NCBI GenBank assembly: GCA_027587225.1
Contig: JAPDDQ010000014.1
Span: 88,657-152,656, forward strand
DNA: 64,000 nucleotides
Origin: Solirubrobacter taibaiensis
GTDB lineage: Bacteria; Actinomycetota; Thermoleophilia; Solirubrobacterales; Solirubrobacteraceae
Direction: 5' to 3'
Numbering within the stretch: position 1 is the stretch's first letter; each line of letters starts with the position of its first letter. The notes beneath the pieces were generated by a model. That model ran no database searches and was not told the DNA's origin. It worked only from the letters and a program-made list of their open reading frames with translations. The translations under genes were made by a program, and so were the position numbers. Shown piece by piece: positions 8,198-17,087 of the stretch.

Positions 8198-10389
8198 CCC
8201 AGGAGATCGAGCGCGGCGCCGACCACTGACTCGGCGTCGATCTCGTGGTGCTGGTAGAGCTCGAGGATGTCGCCGGCCTGGCCGAAGCGCTGCACGCCGA
8301 GGCACGTGATCGGCGAGCCGAGGAACGCGAGCGTATGCGGGTGGCCGTCGACGAGGCTGACGATCGGCACACCGGGCGGGAAGAGGGCCGTCAGCGTGTC
8401 CGGGTTGCCGTCGCCGAAGCCGGAACGGGCCTGGAAGGAGCGGAACAGCAGGTCGGCGGAGGTGATGCAGACCACCTCGGCGTCCTCCAGGATCGCGGCC
8501 GCCTCCAGCGCCTCCGGGACGAGCGCGCCCATCACGGCGATGATCACCCGCGGGCGTTCCAACCGCTTGAGGCGATAGCCGCCCGCGATCGCCTCCTCCC
8601 GCGTGCCCGTGTGGTGGGTTTGGTCGATCGGGCGCGTGGACAGCCGGAAGTAGGCGCTCGTTCCGCCCGGCTTGCCGAGCTGGGAGAGCGCGTGCAGGAA
8701 GCACCACTCGAAGTCCTGGCCGAACGCGGGCTCGTACGCGACGCAGCCCGGCTGCTCGATGCCGATCGACGGCGTGATCACGGACTGGTGCGCGCCGCCC
8801 TCGGGGCCGAGCGTGACGCCGGACGGGGTGCCCACGAGGATCGACTGGCCGCCGGCGTAGATCCCGAACGACCACGGCTCCAGCGCGCGGCTCACGAACG
8901 GGTCGTAGATCGTGCCCACGGGCAGCAGCGGCTGGCCGTCGCGGGACCACGTGGCGCCGAGCTCGCCGAGCAGGCCGACGAGGTTGACCTCCGCGATGCC
9001 GAGCTCGATGTGGCGGCCGTGGTCTGATTCGCGCCAGCGCACGAGCGTGTCCGTGTCGTCCGCGAACCAGTCGATGCGGTCGCCCGGGTTCCAGATGCCG
9101 GCCTTGTTGATCCAGCCGCCGAGGTTGGTCGAGGTGCCGACGTCCGGGCTCACCGTGACGACGCGGTCGGCCACCGCCGGCGCTTCCCGCGTGAGGTCGA
9201 CGAAGAAGCGCCCGAACGCCTGCTGGGTGCTGGCCTTGCCGGTGTGCTTGCGGCCGAGGTCGGGCGGGAGCGTCGGCGTGGGCACCGCCGGCGTGGGCTC
9301 GCGCCGCAGCCGCTCGCCGACCGTGCGGCACAGCTCGCCCGCGGCGCCGTCGAGCGGCTGGAACGGCGCGTCCGGGTCTTCCCCGAGCTTGGCGGCGAAC
9401 TCGCGGTACTGCGCGTGGTTGAGCAGCGCCGAGTGGTTGGCCGGGTGCCCTTCGGTGGGCAGCGACCAGCCCTTGATCGTGTAGGCGAACACGACGGACG
9501 GGCGGTCCTTGACCGCGTCGGCCTGGCGGTATCCGTCTATGAGGCCGGCGAGGTCGTGGCCGCCGAGGTCGCGGAAGGTGGCGAGCAGGTCGTCGTCGCC
9601 CAGGTCGTCGGTATCGACCTCCAGGCGGCGCCGGAGGTCGGGCGCGTCGGAGCGCAGCAGCCGCTGGTACTCCTCGTTGGGCATCGCGTCGATGCGGGCG
9701 CGCAGGTCGGGTCTTTGGGCGAGGCGCGGGCCGTACTTGACCATCACCGTGTGCCAGCCCGCCGCCTCGAACATGGCGGCAAGGCGGCCGGCGGCGATGT
9801 CCGGCACGACGCGGTCGAGCGACTGGCGGTTGAGGTCCACGACCCACATCACCTCACCGAGGCGCGCCACCATCGGGTCCGCGATCGCCTCCCAGCAGGC
9901 GCCCTCGTCCAGCTCGGCGTCGCCGATCAGCGCGATCTGACGCCCGCCGCGGGCGACGTCGAAGTGGCCGGCGACGTAGCGGTGCGCGAGCGCACCCCAG
10001 ATGGGAGCGGTGGCGCCGAGGCCGACGGACCCGGTGGAGTAGTCGACCGGGTCCGGGTCCTTCGTGCGCGACGGGTACGACTGCAGGCCGCCGAACTGGC
10101 GCAGCGTCGTGAGGTACTTCGCGTCCAGCCGGCCGAGCAGGTGGTTGATGGCGTGCAGCACCGGGCTCGCGTGTGGCTTCACGCTCACCCGGTCGGGCGC
10201 CTCCAGGACCGCGAAGTACAGCGCGGTCATGAGCGACACCATGGACGCGCTGCTCGCCTGGTGCCCACCCACCTTCACGCCTGACGGGTTCGGCCGCACG
10301 CGGTTGGCGTGATGGACGATGCTCGCCGCCAGCCACAGCACCCGTTGCTCGACCCGCTTGAGCGTCTCGAGATCGATCTCCGCGGTCAC
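8194..10389 (-). CDS. Homodimeric AceE-like 2-oxo acid dehydrogenase E1 (transketolase superfamily)
   Basis: A 731-aa thiamine-diphosphate enzyme. The cofactor region is [14 protein letters not shown] followed by [10 protein letters not shown], like AceE (GDGEMDE...N). The order of domains is PP (residues 30-300), Pyr (around [24 protein letters not shown]) and a C-terminal transketolase domain. No E2 or E3 genes are near, and it is shorter than AceE (about 890 aa). Relatives include the ketobutyrate dehydrogenase E1 MdeB. The gene lies downstream of an SHMT-like gene and a GntR regulator in one operon, so the substrate may be a 2-oxo acid derived from amino acids (inference). The start is GTG. 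Confidence 0.85.
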   Translation of the reverse strand: MTAEIDLETLKRVEQRVLWLAASIVHHANRVRPNPSGVKVGGHQASSASMVSLMTALYFAVLEAPDRVSVKPHASPVLHAINHLLGRLDAKYLTTLRQFGGLQSYPSRTKDPDPVDYSTGSVGLGATAPIWGALAHRYVAGHFDVARGGRQIALIGDAELDEGACWEAIADPMVARLGEVMWVVDLNRQSLDRVVPDIAAGRLAAMFEAAGWHTVMVKYGPRLAQRPDLRARIDAMPNEEYQRLLRSDAPDLRRRLEVDTDDLGDDDLLATFRDLGGHDLAGLIDGYRQADAVKDRPSVVFAYTIKGWSLPTEGHPANHSALLNHAQYREFAAKLGEDPDAPFQPLDGAAGELCRTVGERLRREPTPAVPTPTLPPDLGRKHTGKASTQQAFGRFFVDLTREAPAVADRVVTVSPDVGTSTNLGGWINKAGIWNPGDRIDWFADDTDTLVRWRESDHGRHIELGIAEVNLVGLLGELGATWSRDGQPLLPVGTIYDPFVSRALEPWSFGIYAGGQSILVGTPSGVTLGPEGGAHQSVITPSIGIEQPGCVAYEPAFGQDFEWCFLHALSQLGKPGGTSAYFRLSTRPIDQTHHTGTREEAIAGGYRLKRLERPRVIIAVMGALVPEALEAAAILEDAEVVCITSADLLFRSFQARSGFGDGNPDTLTALFPPGVPIVSLVDGHPHTLAFLGSPITCLGVQRFGQAGDILELYQHHEIDAESVVGAALDLLG

Positions 10390-10398
10390 GCGCCGAAG

Positions 10399-10421
10399 AT
10401 AAAGGGGCCAGGCCCCTTTAT
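10399..10421. repeat. Near-perfect 23-bp palindrome at the SHMT-like stop codon
   Basis: ATAAAGGGGCC (10399-10409), one base, then GGCCCCTTTAT (10411-10421). It includes the TAA stop of the SHMT-like gene and lies just before the E1 start. In RNA it would form a 10-bp hairpin with a 3-nt loop followed by a U-rich arm, so it may act as an intercistronic terminator or processing site. A related palindrome lies at 14077-14093. Confidence 0.7.
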
Positions 10422-11752
10422 GTTCCGAAGCAGTAGCCGACGGTCTGGAAGCCGGCGCGGAGCTCGAGGGCTTCCTGCTTGACGTGCTCCGGGTCGCGGC
10501 CCTCGACGAGGACGCCGGCGATCATGTCGGCGATCGCCTGCATCTCCACCTCGCCCATGCCGAGGCGGGTGACCTCGGTGGTGCCGATGCGCAGGCCGGA
10601 CGGGCGGTCCCAGTCCTGCGGCGAGTCGTTGGGGAGCAGGTTCTTGTTGGTGATGATGTTCGCCTTGGCCAGACGATGCGCGACCTCGAGGCCGCCGCCG
10701 AACTCGCGCACGTCGCCGATCACCTGGTGCGTGCGCGTGTAGCCCTTGTGCGCGCCGAGGACGGGGACGCCGCGCCGGTCCAGCGCCGCGGCGAGCGCCT
10801 GGGCGTTGGCGACGATCGCCGCCATGTACTCCGGGCCGAACGCGAGCAGCTCCGCGGTAGCGGCCGCGAGCGCGGCGACGCGGTTGACCTGGTGCGTCGC
10901 GGCCAGCGCGGGGAACACGGCGTCGAGCAGCGGCTTGGTGAGCTTCGGGTCGTTCCAGACCGCGACGCCCGACTGCGGGCCGCTGAACGTCTTGCCCGCG
11001 CTGCCGGTGATGATGTGCGCGCCCTCGCGCAGCGGGTCCTGGAACTGGCCGCCGGCGATCAGGCCGAGCTGGTGCGCGCCGTCGAAGTAGACGATGCCGT
11101 CCCACTCGGAGACGATCTCGGCGATCTCCTTGACCGGGAGCGGGAACAGCGTCATCGACGCGCCGAGCGCGACGAGCTTCGGGCGGTGCGTGCGGGCGAC
11201 CTCGGCAAAGGCGTCGAGGTCCACCTCGAGCTCCTGCGCGTTGAACGGGATGTCGACGATGTTCAGGCCGCGGATGCCGGCCGGGCCGTCGACGCGGTTG
11301 GAGCTGTGACCGCCGACCGGCTGCGGGATCGTCATCACGGTGTCGCCCGGCTCCGTGAGCGCGGCGTAGACGGCCATGTTGCCGATCATGCTCGCGACCA
11401 GGCGATGCTCGGCGTAGTTGCTCTTGAACAGCCGCTTGAGCAGCTCCACGCACAGCGCCTCGACCTCGTCGATGTGCTTCGTGCCCGCGAACCAGCGGTT
11501 GACCGGGCCGATATGGCCCTCGGCGGCGCGCTGGCCGATCTCGGCGGAGAGGAGCTTCCTGACTGTGGGGCTGACGAGCGCCTCCGGGGCGAGCAGGTTC
11601 ACGCACTCGTTGCCGCGCCACTGCTCGTTGCGGGAGACCGCGGCGAGCACCTCGCGCTGCATCGCCTCGGGATCGGCGGCGGCATCGAGCAGCGCGCGGG
11701 CGGCGCCGAGCGTCTCCGCGTCGTGGATGTCGGGCGGGGCGATGGCGGTCAT
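10418..11752 (-). CDS. Serine hydroxymethyltransferase-like PLP enzyme
   Basis: A 444-aa fold-type I PLP protein with SHMT landmarks: NEQWRGNECVNLLAPEA, RWFAGTKHIDEVE, DGAHQLGLIAGGQF, and GLRIGTTEVTRLGMGE. The PLP-lysine region is TGSAGKTFSGPQSG, whereas ordinary SHMT has THKTLRGPRGG; the histidine before lysine is replaced by glycine. This suggests a side family using another amino acid or aldehyde. ATG 11752 overlaps the GntR stop (ATGA), and the E1 gene follows. It is unlikely to be the housekeeping glyA, but that cannot be excluded. Confidence 0.82.
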   Translation of the reverse strand: MTAIAPPDIHDAETLGAARALLDAAADPEAMQREVLAAVSRNEQWRGNECVNLLAPEALVSPTVRKLLSAEIGQRAAEGHIGPVNRWFAGTKHIDEVEALCVELLKRLFKSNYAEHRLVASMIGNMAVYAALTEPGDTVMTIPQPVGGHSSNRVDGPAGIRGLNIVDIPFNAQELEVDLDAFAEVARTHRPKLVALGASMTLFPLPVKEIAEIVSEWDGIVYFDGAHQLGLIAGGQFQDPLREGAHIITGSAGKTFSGPQSGVAVWNDPKLTKPLLDAVFPALAATHQVNRVAALAAATAELLAFGPEYMAAIVANAQALAAALDRRGVPVLGAHKGYTRTHQVIGDVREFGGGLEVAHRLAKANIITNKNLLPNDSPQDWDRPSGLRIGTTEVTRLGMGEVEMQAIADMIAGVLVEGRDPEHVKQEALELRAGFQTVGYCFGT

Positions 11753-12399
11753 TCGAAGCTCCGGTCGATCAAGGCTCCAAGCGAGAGCCAGTTCTGCTTG
11801 ACGAGGTCGGCGACGTCCGCGGGGGCCGCCGTGAGGATCTCGGCGTGCTGCTTGACGGACGCACGGCCGCCGAGCGAGCTGAAGCGCAGCCGTTCGAGGC
11901 GGCGGATGCGCGGCATCAGGCGGTCGAGCGCGCGGCTGATCTCAGCGTTCGCGGACGCCGTGACGAACACGCCGTGGAAGGCGTCGTCAGCGGCGAGGGC
12001 CGCGTCCACATCGGCGGCGCGCAGCGCGTGGGCGAAAGCCTCGTTCGCCGCGCGCATGGCGCCGCGATCGGCGTCCGTGAGGCGCGGGAGCGCCAGCTCG
12101 GCGGCGAGCTGATGCAGGGCGGCGACGACCGGGAACGCGTCCCGCGCCGCGCGGCGGTCCAGCGGCGCGACACGCGTGAAGCGCTGCGGCGCCGTCTCGA
12201 CCAGGCCGTCCTGCTCGAGCCGGCTCAGCGCCTCCCGCACCGGCGTCCGGCTCAGGCCGAGCCACGCGCAGAGCTCTTGGTCGCGCAGCCGCTCCTCGGG
12301 CGCGAGCGTGCCGTCGACGATCGCGTCGCGAATCGCCACGTACGCCTGGTCTCGGAGCAGGTCGCGGTCGAGCGCTCCATGTTCGGCTGGAACTGGCAT
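11749..12399 (-). CDS. GntR-family regulator (FadR/FCD type)
   Basis: A 216-aa DNA-binding regulator. The N-terminal winged helix includes DQAYVAIRDAIVDGTL and the recognition segment ELCAWLGLSRTPVREALSRL. The C-terminal all-helical FCD ligand domain includes a histidine pattern (FHGVFVTASANAEISRAL). It is the first gene of the operon with the SHMT-like and E1 genes, so it probably controls them in response to a small acid. ATG 12399 is 36 bp from the divergent amidohydrolase; the gap TATCAGTATGCCACACGTAT is the likely operator region, although no clean palindrome is visible. Confidence 0.9.
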   Translation of the reverse strand: MPVPAEHGALDRDLLRDQAYVAIRDAIVDGTLAPEERLRDQELCAWLGLSRTPVREALSRLEQDGLVETAPQRFTRVAPLDRRAARDAFPVVAALHQLAAELALPRLTDADRGAMRAANEAFAHALRAADVDAALAADDAFHGVFVTASANAEISRALDRLMPRIRRLERLRFSSLGGRASVKQHAEILTAAPADVADLVKQNWLSLGALIDRSFE

Positions 12400-12434
12400 G
12401 TGAAATATCAGTATGCCACACGTATCCTTCGGGG

Positions 12435-13271
12435 ATGCGAGGAGTCGACATGCACGTGCATCTGCCGACCGGCGATTGGGTGTGCGGGTGCGTCGGGCAC
12501 TACGCGGACTCGATCGAGCGGTACTTCGGGTCGCAGCCCGAGACGACGTCGATCGAGGACTTCGTCGCGCTCTACGAGCGCCTGGATCTCGTGGGCGTGC
12601 TGCTCGGCTGGGACGCGCAGGGCAAGACGCTCGACAACGCGGAGATCGCGTCGATCTGCGAGCAGTCGGGCGGGCGGTTCGTCGGGTTCGGCAGCGTGGA
12701 CCCGAATCGCGAGGACGCGATCCCGCGACTCGAGCACCTGGCCGCACTGGGGCTGCGCGGGCTGAAGCTCCACCCCACGCTCCAGGGCTTCGACCCCGGC
12801 GACGACCGCTTCCTGCCGTTCTTCGACGCGGCCGCCGAACTGGGCCTGATCCTGCTCACGCACGCGGGCACGAGCGGCCTCGGCGCCGGCGAGCCCGGCG
12901 GGCAGGGCCTCCGCATCGACCTGGCCCGGCCGATCCTGCTCGACCGGATCGCCGCGCGGCACCCGGGGATGCAGATCGTGCTGGCGCACGTCGGCTGGCC
13001 GTGGCACCTCGAAGCCGTGGCCATGGCGCTGCACAAGTCCAACGTCTACCTGGACATCAGCGGCTGGAAGTACCGCTACCTGCCGGACGAGGTCAAGCGT
13101 GAGATCCCGCGCCGGCTGCGCGGGCAATTCTGCTTCGGCACCGACTACCCGATGTTCGATCCCGAGGCCTGCCTGGCCGAGCTGGACCGGTTGGAGCTGC
13201 CGCCGGAGGCCGCCCAGGCCGTCCTGCGCGACAACGCCGCGGAGTTGCTCGGGCTACCAGATCGGGCGTAG
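12435..13271 (+). CDS. Amidohydrolase family 2 (ACMSD-like) enzyme
   Basis: A 278-aa metal-dependent TIM-barrel hydrolase or decarboxylase. The metal-binding HXH is MHVHL (H7, H9); later ligand segments are LKLHPTLQGF, LTHAG, LAHVGWPWHLEAV and the catalytic aspartate in FGTDYPMFD. Members include ACMSD and resorcylate decarboxylases. Divergent from the GntR/SHMT-like/E1 operon, it may act on the same substrate pathway (inference). The tail overlaps the convergent marR gene by 18 bp. Confidence 0.87.
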   Translation: MRGVDMHVHLPTGDWVCGCVGHYADSIERYFGSQPETTSIEDFVALYERLDLVGVLLGWDAQGKTLDNAEIASICEQSGGRFVGFGSVDPNREDAIPRLEHLAALGLRGLKLHPTLQGFDPGDDRFLPFFDAAAELGLILLTHAGTSGLGAGEPGGQGLRIDLARPILLDRIAARHPGMQIVLAHVGWPWHLEAVAMALHKSNVYLDISGWKYRYLPDEVKREIPRRLRGQFCFGTDYPMFDPEACLAELDRLELPPEAAQAVLRDNAAELLGLPDRA

Positions 13272-13709
13272 GCGGCCGCCATAGAGCGCGGCGAGGCCGC
13301 CCAGCGCGGTGATCGCCGCGTCCACTTCGTCGCCCTGAGCGCGCCACTCGGTGAGCAGCTCGTCGAAGATCTCCGCCGACGCGCGTAGGCAGTCGAAGCC
13401 GCGCGGGGTGAGCGTGACGAGCCGCCGCCGGCCGTCGCTGGGGTCCGGCGTGCGGTCCACGTAGCCGAGCCGGATCAGCTCGTCGACCATCTGGCCCGCG
13501 GCCTGCTTGGTCACGCCGAGCCGCTGGCCGAGCTCGCCCGCGGTCGTGCCCTCCCGGCCGATGGCCTGGAACGCGTAGCCGTGCGCGGGCCGCACGTCTG
13601 GATGCCCCCGCTGCGCGAGGCGGCGGTGCAGCTCGTCGATCGCCGCCCGCCCGGCGCGCAGGATCGCCTCGACCGCCATCCAGCCGGGCACATTTGACGA
13701 ATTAGACAA
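13254..13709 (-). CDS. MarR-family transcriptional regulator
   Basis: A 151-aa winged-helix regulator: TAGELGQRLGVTKQAAGQMVDELIRLGYVDR is the DNA-binding region (split here: helix 3 TAGELGQRLGVTKQAAG, helix 4 QMVDELIRLGYVDR), and the wing is DPSDGRRRLVTLT. The TTG start at 13709 is used because AAAGG precedes it by 10 nt; GTG 13691 or ATG 13679 would also give a complete domain. The gene is 20 bp from a divergent cupin gene and probably represses both from the shared operator at 13694-13709. Confidence 0.88.
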   Translation of the reverse strand: MSNSSNVPGWMAVEAILRAGRAAIDELHRRLAQRGHPDVRPAHGYAFQAIGREGTTAGELGQRLGVTKQAAGQMVDELIRLGYVDRTPDPSDGRRRLVTLTPRGFDCLRASAEIFDELLTEWRAQGDEVDAAITALGGLAALYGGRLRPIW

Positions 13710-13722
13710 GCTGCTTTACCTT
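13694..13722 (+). promoter_or_regulatory. Putative MarR operator and overlapping cupin promoter
   Basis: TTGACGAATTAGACAA (13694-13709) is a 16-bp imperfect palindrome (6 of 8 pairs) centred on AATT. It includes a -35-like TTGACG. A weak -10-like TACCTT (13717-13722) follows after 17 bp and ends 7 bp before the cupin ATG at 13730, which lacks a Shine-Dalgarno sequence; leaderless translation is possible. The assignment rests on position and symmetry only. Confidence 0.5.
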
Positions 13723-13729
13723 TTCCGAC

Positions 13730-14077
13730 ATGATCGACAAGCAACTTGACCATATCTACGAGACGCCCACCGCGGTCATGCGCACCCTCGCCGCTCCCTC
13801 GCTCGGCTCCTCCGACCTCGCCGTCTGGACCGTCGAGATGCGCGCGGGCCAGGCCGGCCCGCTCCACCGCGCCGAGCACGAGCAGGTCTGGGTCATCCTC
13901 GATGGCCGGCTGGCCGTCAACGACACCGACTACACGTCCGGCGAGACCGTCGTCATCGCGGCCGGCGAAGAGCGCCGCATCACCGCCCCCGAGCCCTCCC
14001 GCGCTCTCGTCGCCAGCCGCGCCGGCGGCACCGTCACGACCGCCGAGGGGACGCAGCCGCTGCCCTGGGCAACCTGA
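13730..14077 (+). CDS. Cupin-domain protein
   Basis: A 115-aa single-domain cupin. The first metal motif is GPLHRAEHEQVWVILDG (histidines and glutamate in the expected order), and the second motif is poorly conserved (ETVVIAAGEERRI). Small cupins of this type bind a metal or a small ligand; the reaction is unknown. It is divergent from marR and likely its target. The last 44 bp overlap the convergent MFS gene, and a palindrome begins at its stop codon. Confidence 0.8.
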   Translation: MIDKQLDHIYETPTAVMRTLAAPSLGSSDLAVWTVEMRAGQAGPLHRAEHEQVWVILDGRLAVNDTDYTSGETVVIAAGEERRITAPEPSRALVASRAGGTVTTAEGTQPLPWAT

Positions 14078-15227
14078 AGGTGCCTGGCACCTTTAGGAAC
14101 GCGAGGCCGATCGCGGCCGCGATCACCGGGGCGAGGCCGGCGAGGAAGAGCGCCGGCTGGGCGCCGAGCACGCCGACGAGCAGGCCGCCCGCCGCGAGCG
14201 CGCCGAGCTCCGCGGTGTTGCGGGCCGCGCCGTAGGCGGCGAACGCGCGGCCGTGCGCCTCCTCGGGCACGCGGCGCTGGATGAGCGTGCGCAGCAGCAC
14301 GTTCTTGACGCCATGGCCGACGCCGCCGACGAAGTAGCCCGCGAACGCCCAGGGCAGGACGGCCCAGAGCGCGGAGGCGGCCATGCCACCGCCCTGGATC
14401 GCGAGGGCGATGAGCGCCGCGATCGCCAGCGGCGCGGTGATGCGCCGGGCGAACGCGACGGCGCCGAGCACCATCCCCGCCGTCCAGCCCGCGATCACGA
14501 GCGAGTAGCCGGCCGGCCCCGCGCCGACCACGTCGCGCACGTAGAAGACCTCGACCGTCAGCGACGCGGTGATGAAGAGCAAGGCCGCGACCGCGGGGAC
14601 GAGCGCCGCGCGCAGCACGCCGTCACCGAGCAGCAGTGCCAGCCCGCCGCCCGCGTCGGCCCGCGCCGTCGCGCTGGGCTCGCGCCGGGCGCGCAGCAGC
14701 AGCGCGGCGAGCGCGACCACGCCGAAGCTCACCGCGTTCGCGATCAGGCCGAGCGACGTGCCGCCGGCCGCGATCAGCACGCCGGCCAGCAGCGGCCCGG
14801 CGGTGAAGCCGATGTACCGCGCCGTCTCCACCCATCCATTGGCTTTGGTCAGATCGTCACCGCCGGCCGCGGCGGCCGGGACGAGCGCGGCCTCTGCGGG
14901 CGAAGCCACGGCGGCGGTCGCGCCGAGCAGCGCGGTGAGCGCCAGGATCGAGGCGACGCCGTCCGCGAACACCAGCGCGCCCGCCACGGCCACCTGCACC
15001 AGCGAGACGAGGAGCAACACGCGCCGGGTCTCGACGCGGTCGACGAGCCGGCCGGCCCACGGGGACAGCACGACCACCGGGACCATCAGCGCGGCGAACA
15101 GGCCCGCGACCGCGAAGCCGCTGCCCGTCAGCTCGTGCACGCGCAGCGCGAGCACGACGTTGAGGAGCATGTCACCCGCGGCGGAAAGCGCGATCGCGGC
15201 CGACAGCAGGCGCAGGTCTCGGGTCAT
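14034..15227 (-). CDS. MFS transporter
   Basis: A 397-aa membrane transporter with about 12 helices. It starts MTRDLRLLSAAIALSAAGDM, and the loop 2-3 motif is SPWAGRLVDRVETRRV, the usual MFS signature. A second conserved loop is RVPEEAHGRAFAAYGAARN. Such proteins often export antibiotics or small metabolites. ATG 15227 is chosen over 15269 because the extra residues are not family-like. The C-terminus (LKVPGTF) is encoded by the palindromic repeat at 14077, suggesting the repeat lengthened the protein. Divergent from the GNAT gene. Confidence 0.85.
   Translation of the reverse strand: MTRDLRLLSAAIALSAAGDMLLNVVLALRVHELTGSGFAVAGLFAALMVPVVVLSPWAGRLVDRVETRRVLLLVSLVQVAVAGALVFADGVASILALTALLGATAAVASPAEAALVPAAAAGGDDLTKANGWVETARYIGFTAGPLLAGVLIAAGGTSLGLIANAVSFGVVALAALLLRARREPSATARADAGGGLALLLGDGVLRAALVPAVAALLFITASLTVEVFYVRDVVGAGPAGYSLVIAGWTAGMVLGAVAFARRITAPLAIAALIALAIQGGGMAASALWAVLPWAFAGYFVGGVGHGVKNVLLRTLIQRRVPEEAHGRAFAAYGAARNTAELGALAAGGLLVGVLGAQPALFLAGLAPVIAAAIGLAFLKVPGTFRLPRAAAASPRRS
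14077..14093. repeat. 17-bp palindrome at overlapping gene ends
   Basis: AAGGTGCC (14077-14084), T, GGCACCTT (14086-14093). It begins at the last base of the cupin stop and lies within the MFS reading frame. It matches the plan AAAGG-n-GCC-n-GGC-n-CCTTT of the palindrome at 10399-10421. It could terminate transcription from both sides. Confidence 0.6.
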
Positions 15228-15267
15228 CCCAACGCGAGACGCCCGTCCGGCGCGCCATATTCCTCTC

Positions 15268-15768
15268 ATGGAACTCGTCGAGCTCCCCGGTGATCACGAT
15301 GAGATCGAGCGCGCCCAGCTGATCGATGGCGAGGCCGACGTGTACGAGCTCGCGAACTTCGTGCTGCCGCCGGGGCGCGGCAAGGACCGGCGCTTCGTGC
15401 TGCGCGAGGACGGCCGCCCGATCGCGTCGGCGGGCATCCTCACCGCGGCGGTCGCGATCGACGAGCACGCGTTCTCGGTCGTCGGCATCGGCGGCGTGCT
15501 CGTTACCCGCTCGCGGCGCGGCCAGGGGCTGTTCCGGCGCGTGATGGAGCCCGCACTCGAGGCGGCCGAGGAGCTCGGCCCGAACTACGCGCTGCTCTTC
15601 TGCCTCCGGAAGAACGCGTATCTGTACGAGAAGCTGGGCTTCGCCACGATCGACGCGCCGGTCACGTCCACGGGCCTCGTGATCCCGCTCGACACGATGT
15701 GGCGCCCGCTCGCCCCGGGCGCGCAGTGGCCACCCGGACCCGTCACGCTGCTCGGACCGATGTTCTGA
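15268..15768 (+). CDS. GNAT-family N-acetyltransferase
   Basis: A 166-aa acyl-CoA-dependent acetyltransferase. The acetyl-CoA loop is VTRSRRGQGLFRRVMEPALE (R/Q-x-x-G-x-G/A form), preceded by VVGIGGVLV and followed by LLFCLRKNAYLYEKLGF, the typical end-of-domain tyrosine motif. Substrate unknown. The ATG at 15268 is 40 bp from the divergent MFS start. The following cupin gene begins 15 bp downstream on the same strand, so they probably share a transcript. Confidence 0.85.
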   Translation: MELVELPGDHDEIERAQLIDGEADVYELANFVLPPGRGKDRRFVLREDGRPIASAGILTAAVAIDEHAFSVVGIGGVLVTRSRRGQGLFRRVMEPALEAAEELGPNYALLFCLRKNAYLYEKLGFATIDAPVTSTGLVIPLDTMWRPLAPGAQWPPGPVTLLGPMF

Positions 15769-15783
15769 CCCGAGGAGGACCGC

Positions 15784-16116
15784 ATGGCCAGTTTCCGCCA
15801 GCTCGAAGACCTTCCGCTGCACTCGGCCTTCCCCGGGATCGCCTTCCGCCACGTGCACGGCGAGCAGGCCACGTTCAGCGTCTTCGAACTCGACCCGCAC
15901 GCCGAGCTGCCGACGCATAGCCACCACAACGAGCAGATCGGGATGCTGATCCGCGGCAGCGTCACGTTCCGCACCGATCAGGGCGAGACCGAGGTCGGGC
16001 CCGGCCAGATCTGGGTGATCCCGGGCGGCGAGGAGCACGGCGGCGTCGCCGGCCCGCAAGGCGCCACCGTGCTCGAGGTGTTCTCCCCGCCGCGGACCGA
16101 CTGGCCGCAGCCCTAA
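15784..16116 (+). CDS. Cupin-domain protein
   Basis: A 110-aa cupin with intact metal motifs: ELPTHSHHNEQIGMLIRG and GQIWVIPGGEEHGGVA. It resembles small sugar- or ligand-binding cupins with no assigned reaction. AGGAGG (15774-15779) precedes the ATG at good spacing. Its TAA stop overlaps the TAG stop of the convergent LLM oxidoreductase in CTAA (16113-16116). Function is unknown beyond the fold. Confidence 0.83.
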   Translation: MASFRQLEDLPLHSAFPGIAFRHVHGEQATFSVFELDPHAELPTHSHHNEQIGMLIRGSVTFRTDQGETEVGPGQIWVIPGGEEHGGVAGPQGATVLEVFSPPRTDWPQP

Positions 16117-17078
16117 CCGCGCAGCGCGGGCAGCACGTCGCGCCCGTAGACCTCGATCGCCTTCAGCGGGTCCGCGCCTGAGTTGTTCTGGAGCACGATC
16201 ACGGTCGGGCCGAGCTCCTCGAGCTCGCGAATCCGCTCCGCGTGCAGCGCCGGGTCGGAGCCGATGATCGCCTTCTCCGCCAGCTCGGAATCGGACATCT
16301 GCTCCTCGCCGTGCGCGTACATCTTGCGCGGCTCGTGCCAGTCGTCCTTGTAGTGCTCCTGTGGTTGCGCGCCCTTCCACTTGCGCGCGGCGTCCATGGC
16401 CGCTTCGTCGTCCCGCGCCCACGAGAACAGCGCCTGGAACACGACCTCGCCGGAGCCGCCGGCGTCGCGCCACGCGTCCAGCAGCCCAGGCGTGGACTCC
16501 GGGTCGGGCAGCGTCCAGATCCCGTCGCCCCACTTCGCCGCCACGGCCGCCGCCTGCGGCCCGAACGCGCTGATCCAGATCGGCACCCGCCGGTCGCTGA
16601 GCGTGTGCAGCTTGAGGTCCCGGCACGTGTAGAAGCGCCCCTCCTCGGTGATCGTCTCGCCCTTCCAGAGCCGGTCGATGATCGACAGCGCCTCGTCCAT
16701 GCGGGCGATCTGGTCGCCGACCGACGGCCAGTCGTCGCCGATCGGCACCTCGTTCAACGCCTCACCCGACCCGATCCCGAGGAACGGGCGCCCCGGGAAC
16801 AGCCGCTCGAGCGTCACCCACGCCTGCGCGATCAGGGCTGGGTGGTAGCGGGCACCCGTCGGCGTGACGCCCGTGCCGAGCGGCAGCTTCGAGGTCGCCA
16901 TCCCCGCCGCCCCGAGCCACGGCCACGTGTGACCGGACTCGCCCGGCTCCCACCACGGCTGCAGATGATCGGAGGACGAGAGGCCGTCGAAGCCCGCCTT
17001 CTCAGCGGCGACGGCCTGCTCGAGCAGCGCTTCAGGCGGGAACTGCTCCTGCGAGATCCCGAGGAAATAGCGTGTCAT
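16113..17078 (-). CDS. LLM-class F420-dependent oxidoreductase
   Basis: A 321-aa luciferase-like monooxygenase-fold enzyme. SSSDHLQPWWEPGESGHTW and LGTGVTPTGARYHPALIAQA resemble F420-dependent glucose-6-phosphate dehydrogenase and related enzymes; FLGIGSGEALNE is the conserved cofactor loop. The cofactor is probably F420, as in other Actinobacteria; the substrate is not predictable. The ATG at 17078 begins a normal N-terminus (MTRYFLGISQEQFPP). The start is 10 bp downstream of the stop of the beta-propeller gene, and the two may be co-transcribed. Confidence 0.87.
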   Translation of the reverse strand: MTRYFLGISQEQFPPEALLEQAVAAEKAGFDGLSSSDHLQPWWEPGESGHTWPWLGAAGMATSKLPLGTGVTPTGARYHPALIAQAWVTLERLFPGRPFLGIGSGEALNEVPIGDDWPSVGDQIARMDEALSIIDRLWKGETITEEGRFYTCRDLKLHTLSDRRVPIWISAFGPQAAAVAAKWGDGIWTLPDPESTPGLLDAWRDAGGSGEVVFQALFSWARDDEAAMDAARKWKGAQPQEHYKDDWHEPRKMYAHGEEQMSDSELAEKAIIGSDPALHAERIRELEELGPTVIVLQNNSGADPLKAIEVYGRDVLPALRG

Positions 17079-17087
17079 CCACAGGCG

